From assembly GCA_010021705.1 (NCBI GenBank), contig RGMU01000130.1, positions 1-5,160 of the forward strand: a stretch of 5,160 bases of DNA. The letters run 5' to 3'. Below are positions 4,967-5,160 of the stretch, piece by piece. The notes below the pieces were generated by a model that was not told the DNA's origin, ran no database searches, and saw only the letters and a program-made list of their open reading frames with translations. Position 1 is the stretch's first letter, and the number at the start of each line of letters is the position of its first letter. Both the position numbers and the translations under genes were made by a program. Origin of the DNA: Chitinophagia bacterium. Lineage in GTDB: Bacteria > Bacteroidota > Bacteroidia > Chitinophagales > Chitinophagaceae.

Positions 4967-5160
4967 ACCGGGCACATACCAATCATTTTGGATAAGTTTT
5001 GATACCGGGTATATTGCTATTGGGCGCGGCACGGTACCCGGCAAAGAGCTATTATATGACTGGTACATCAAGACGCTGGCTAATCCTATTGAATACTTCT
5101 CATTTTCATCAGCAGCAAACCAGCTATCATTTGTAAACATTGCAACAGCGCCCGTTTTTT
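4965..5160 (+). pseudogene. Start-less, apparently 5'-truncated coding fragment
   Basis: A plus-strand frame, shifted by one relative to gldA, stays open from a TAA at 4935-4937 to the window end. From 4965 it reads like real protein: KPGTYQSFWISFD, then GYIAIGRGTVPG, LLYDWYI, IEYFSFSSA and LSFVNIATAPVF. The pattern (FWIS, a Gly-rich turn with IGRG, W, YFSFSS, F.NI) recalls the second half of the beta-sandwich domain Pfam calls Methyltransf_FA, a name that does not imply methyltransferase activity here. No ATG, GTG or TTG exists in this frame; the only overlap-type option is a rare ATT at 4962 against the gldA stop. The domain's first half is missing, because that DNA encodes the normal GldA end. 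It may be a deletion remnant, a start-less part of a gene continuing rightward, or a sequence-assembly junction. The minus-strand frame here looks like its shadow. Confidence 0.45.

Noticed and set aside
5002..5012. Palindrome ATACCGGGTAT and nearby GGTACC
   Set aside because: It falls within the protein-like frame and is short, with an odd centre. Nothing suggests a binding or integration site.
4934..5140. Minus-strand open frame of 68 codons with an ATG at the right end
   Set aside because: It is antisense to the start-less fragment, whose plus-strand translation looks much more like a folded domain. It also runs into the 3' end of gldA. It remains the weaker alternative.

Overview
The window looks like chromosomal DNA of a member of the Bacteroidota. 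The support is direct: a GldA-type gliding ABC ATPase, a DUF5723-type outer-membrane protein and a DUF6252-like lipoprotein (families I know mainly from this phylum), at least three copies of the phylum's promoter -7 element TAnnTTTG, and no Shine-Dalgarno sequence ahead of any gene start. Base composition is moderate, and the dense gene layout is ordinary. I see no rRNA, tRNA, CRISPR array, insertion sequence or phage gene.

Layout. (a) 1-364, minus strand: the first 121 codons of purB (adenylosuccinate lyase), running off the left edge. (b) 365-459: a divergent control region with a 14-bp perfect palindrome and a TAnnTTTG element. (c) 460-1062: miaE, a di-iron tRNA hydroxylase that appears to start at TTG. 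(d) 1063-1506: a short Ala/Pro-rich lipoprotein gene (1173-1415) with strongly biased codon use and a textbook intrinsic terminator (1439-1468), followed by the promoter of the next gene. (e) 1507-2073: a PabA/TrpG-type glutamine amidotransferase without its synthase partner nearby. (f) 2097-4966: a probable operon with its own promoter, holding a DUF5723-type beta-barrel protein, a DUF6252-like lipoprotein and gldA. (g) 4965-5160: a plus-strand reading frame that looks like protein but has no visible start codon. It appears to be the back half of a domain whose 5' part is missing; it is either a gene remnant or a sequence junction.

How the genes relate. purB (purines), pabA (folate) and miaE (tRNA modification) are core metabolism and seem to be independent transcription units. 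The last three genes share a strand with 10-nt and 26-nt gaps and probably a transcript. They pair an outer-membrane barrel candidate, a lipoprotein and the ATPase of the gliding ABC transporter, so a cell-envelope role is likely, but no function is known for the first two. No gene of this window gives firm evidence of a new defence or mobile system. The most unusual items are the start-less fragment after gldA, the highly biased small lipoprotein gene, and the barrel-lipoprotein-gldA arrangement.
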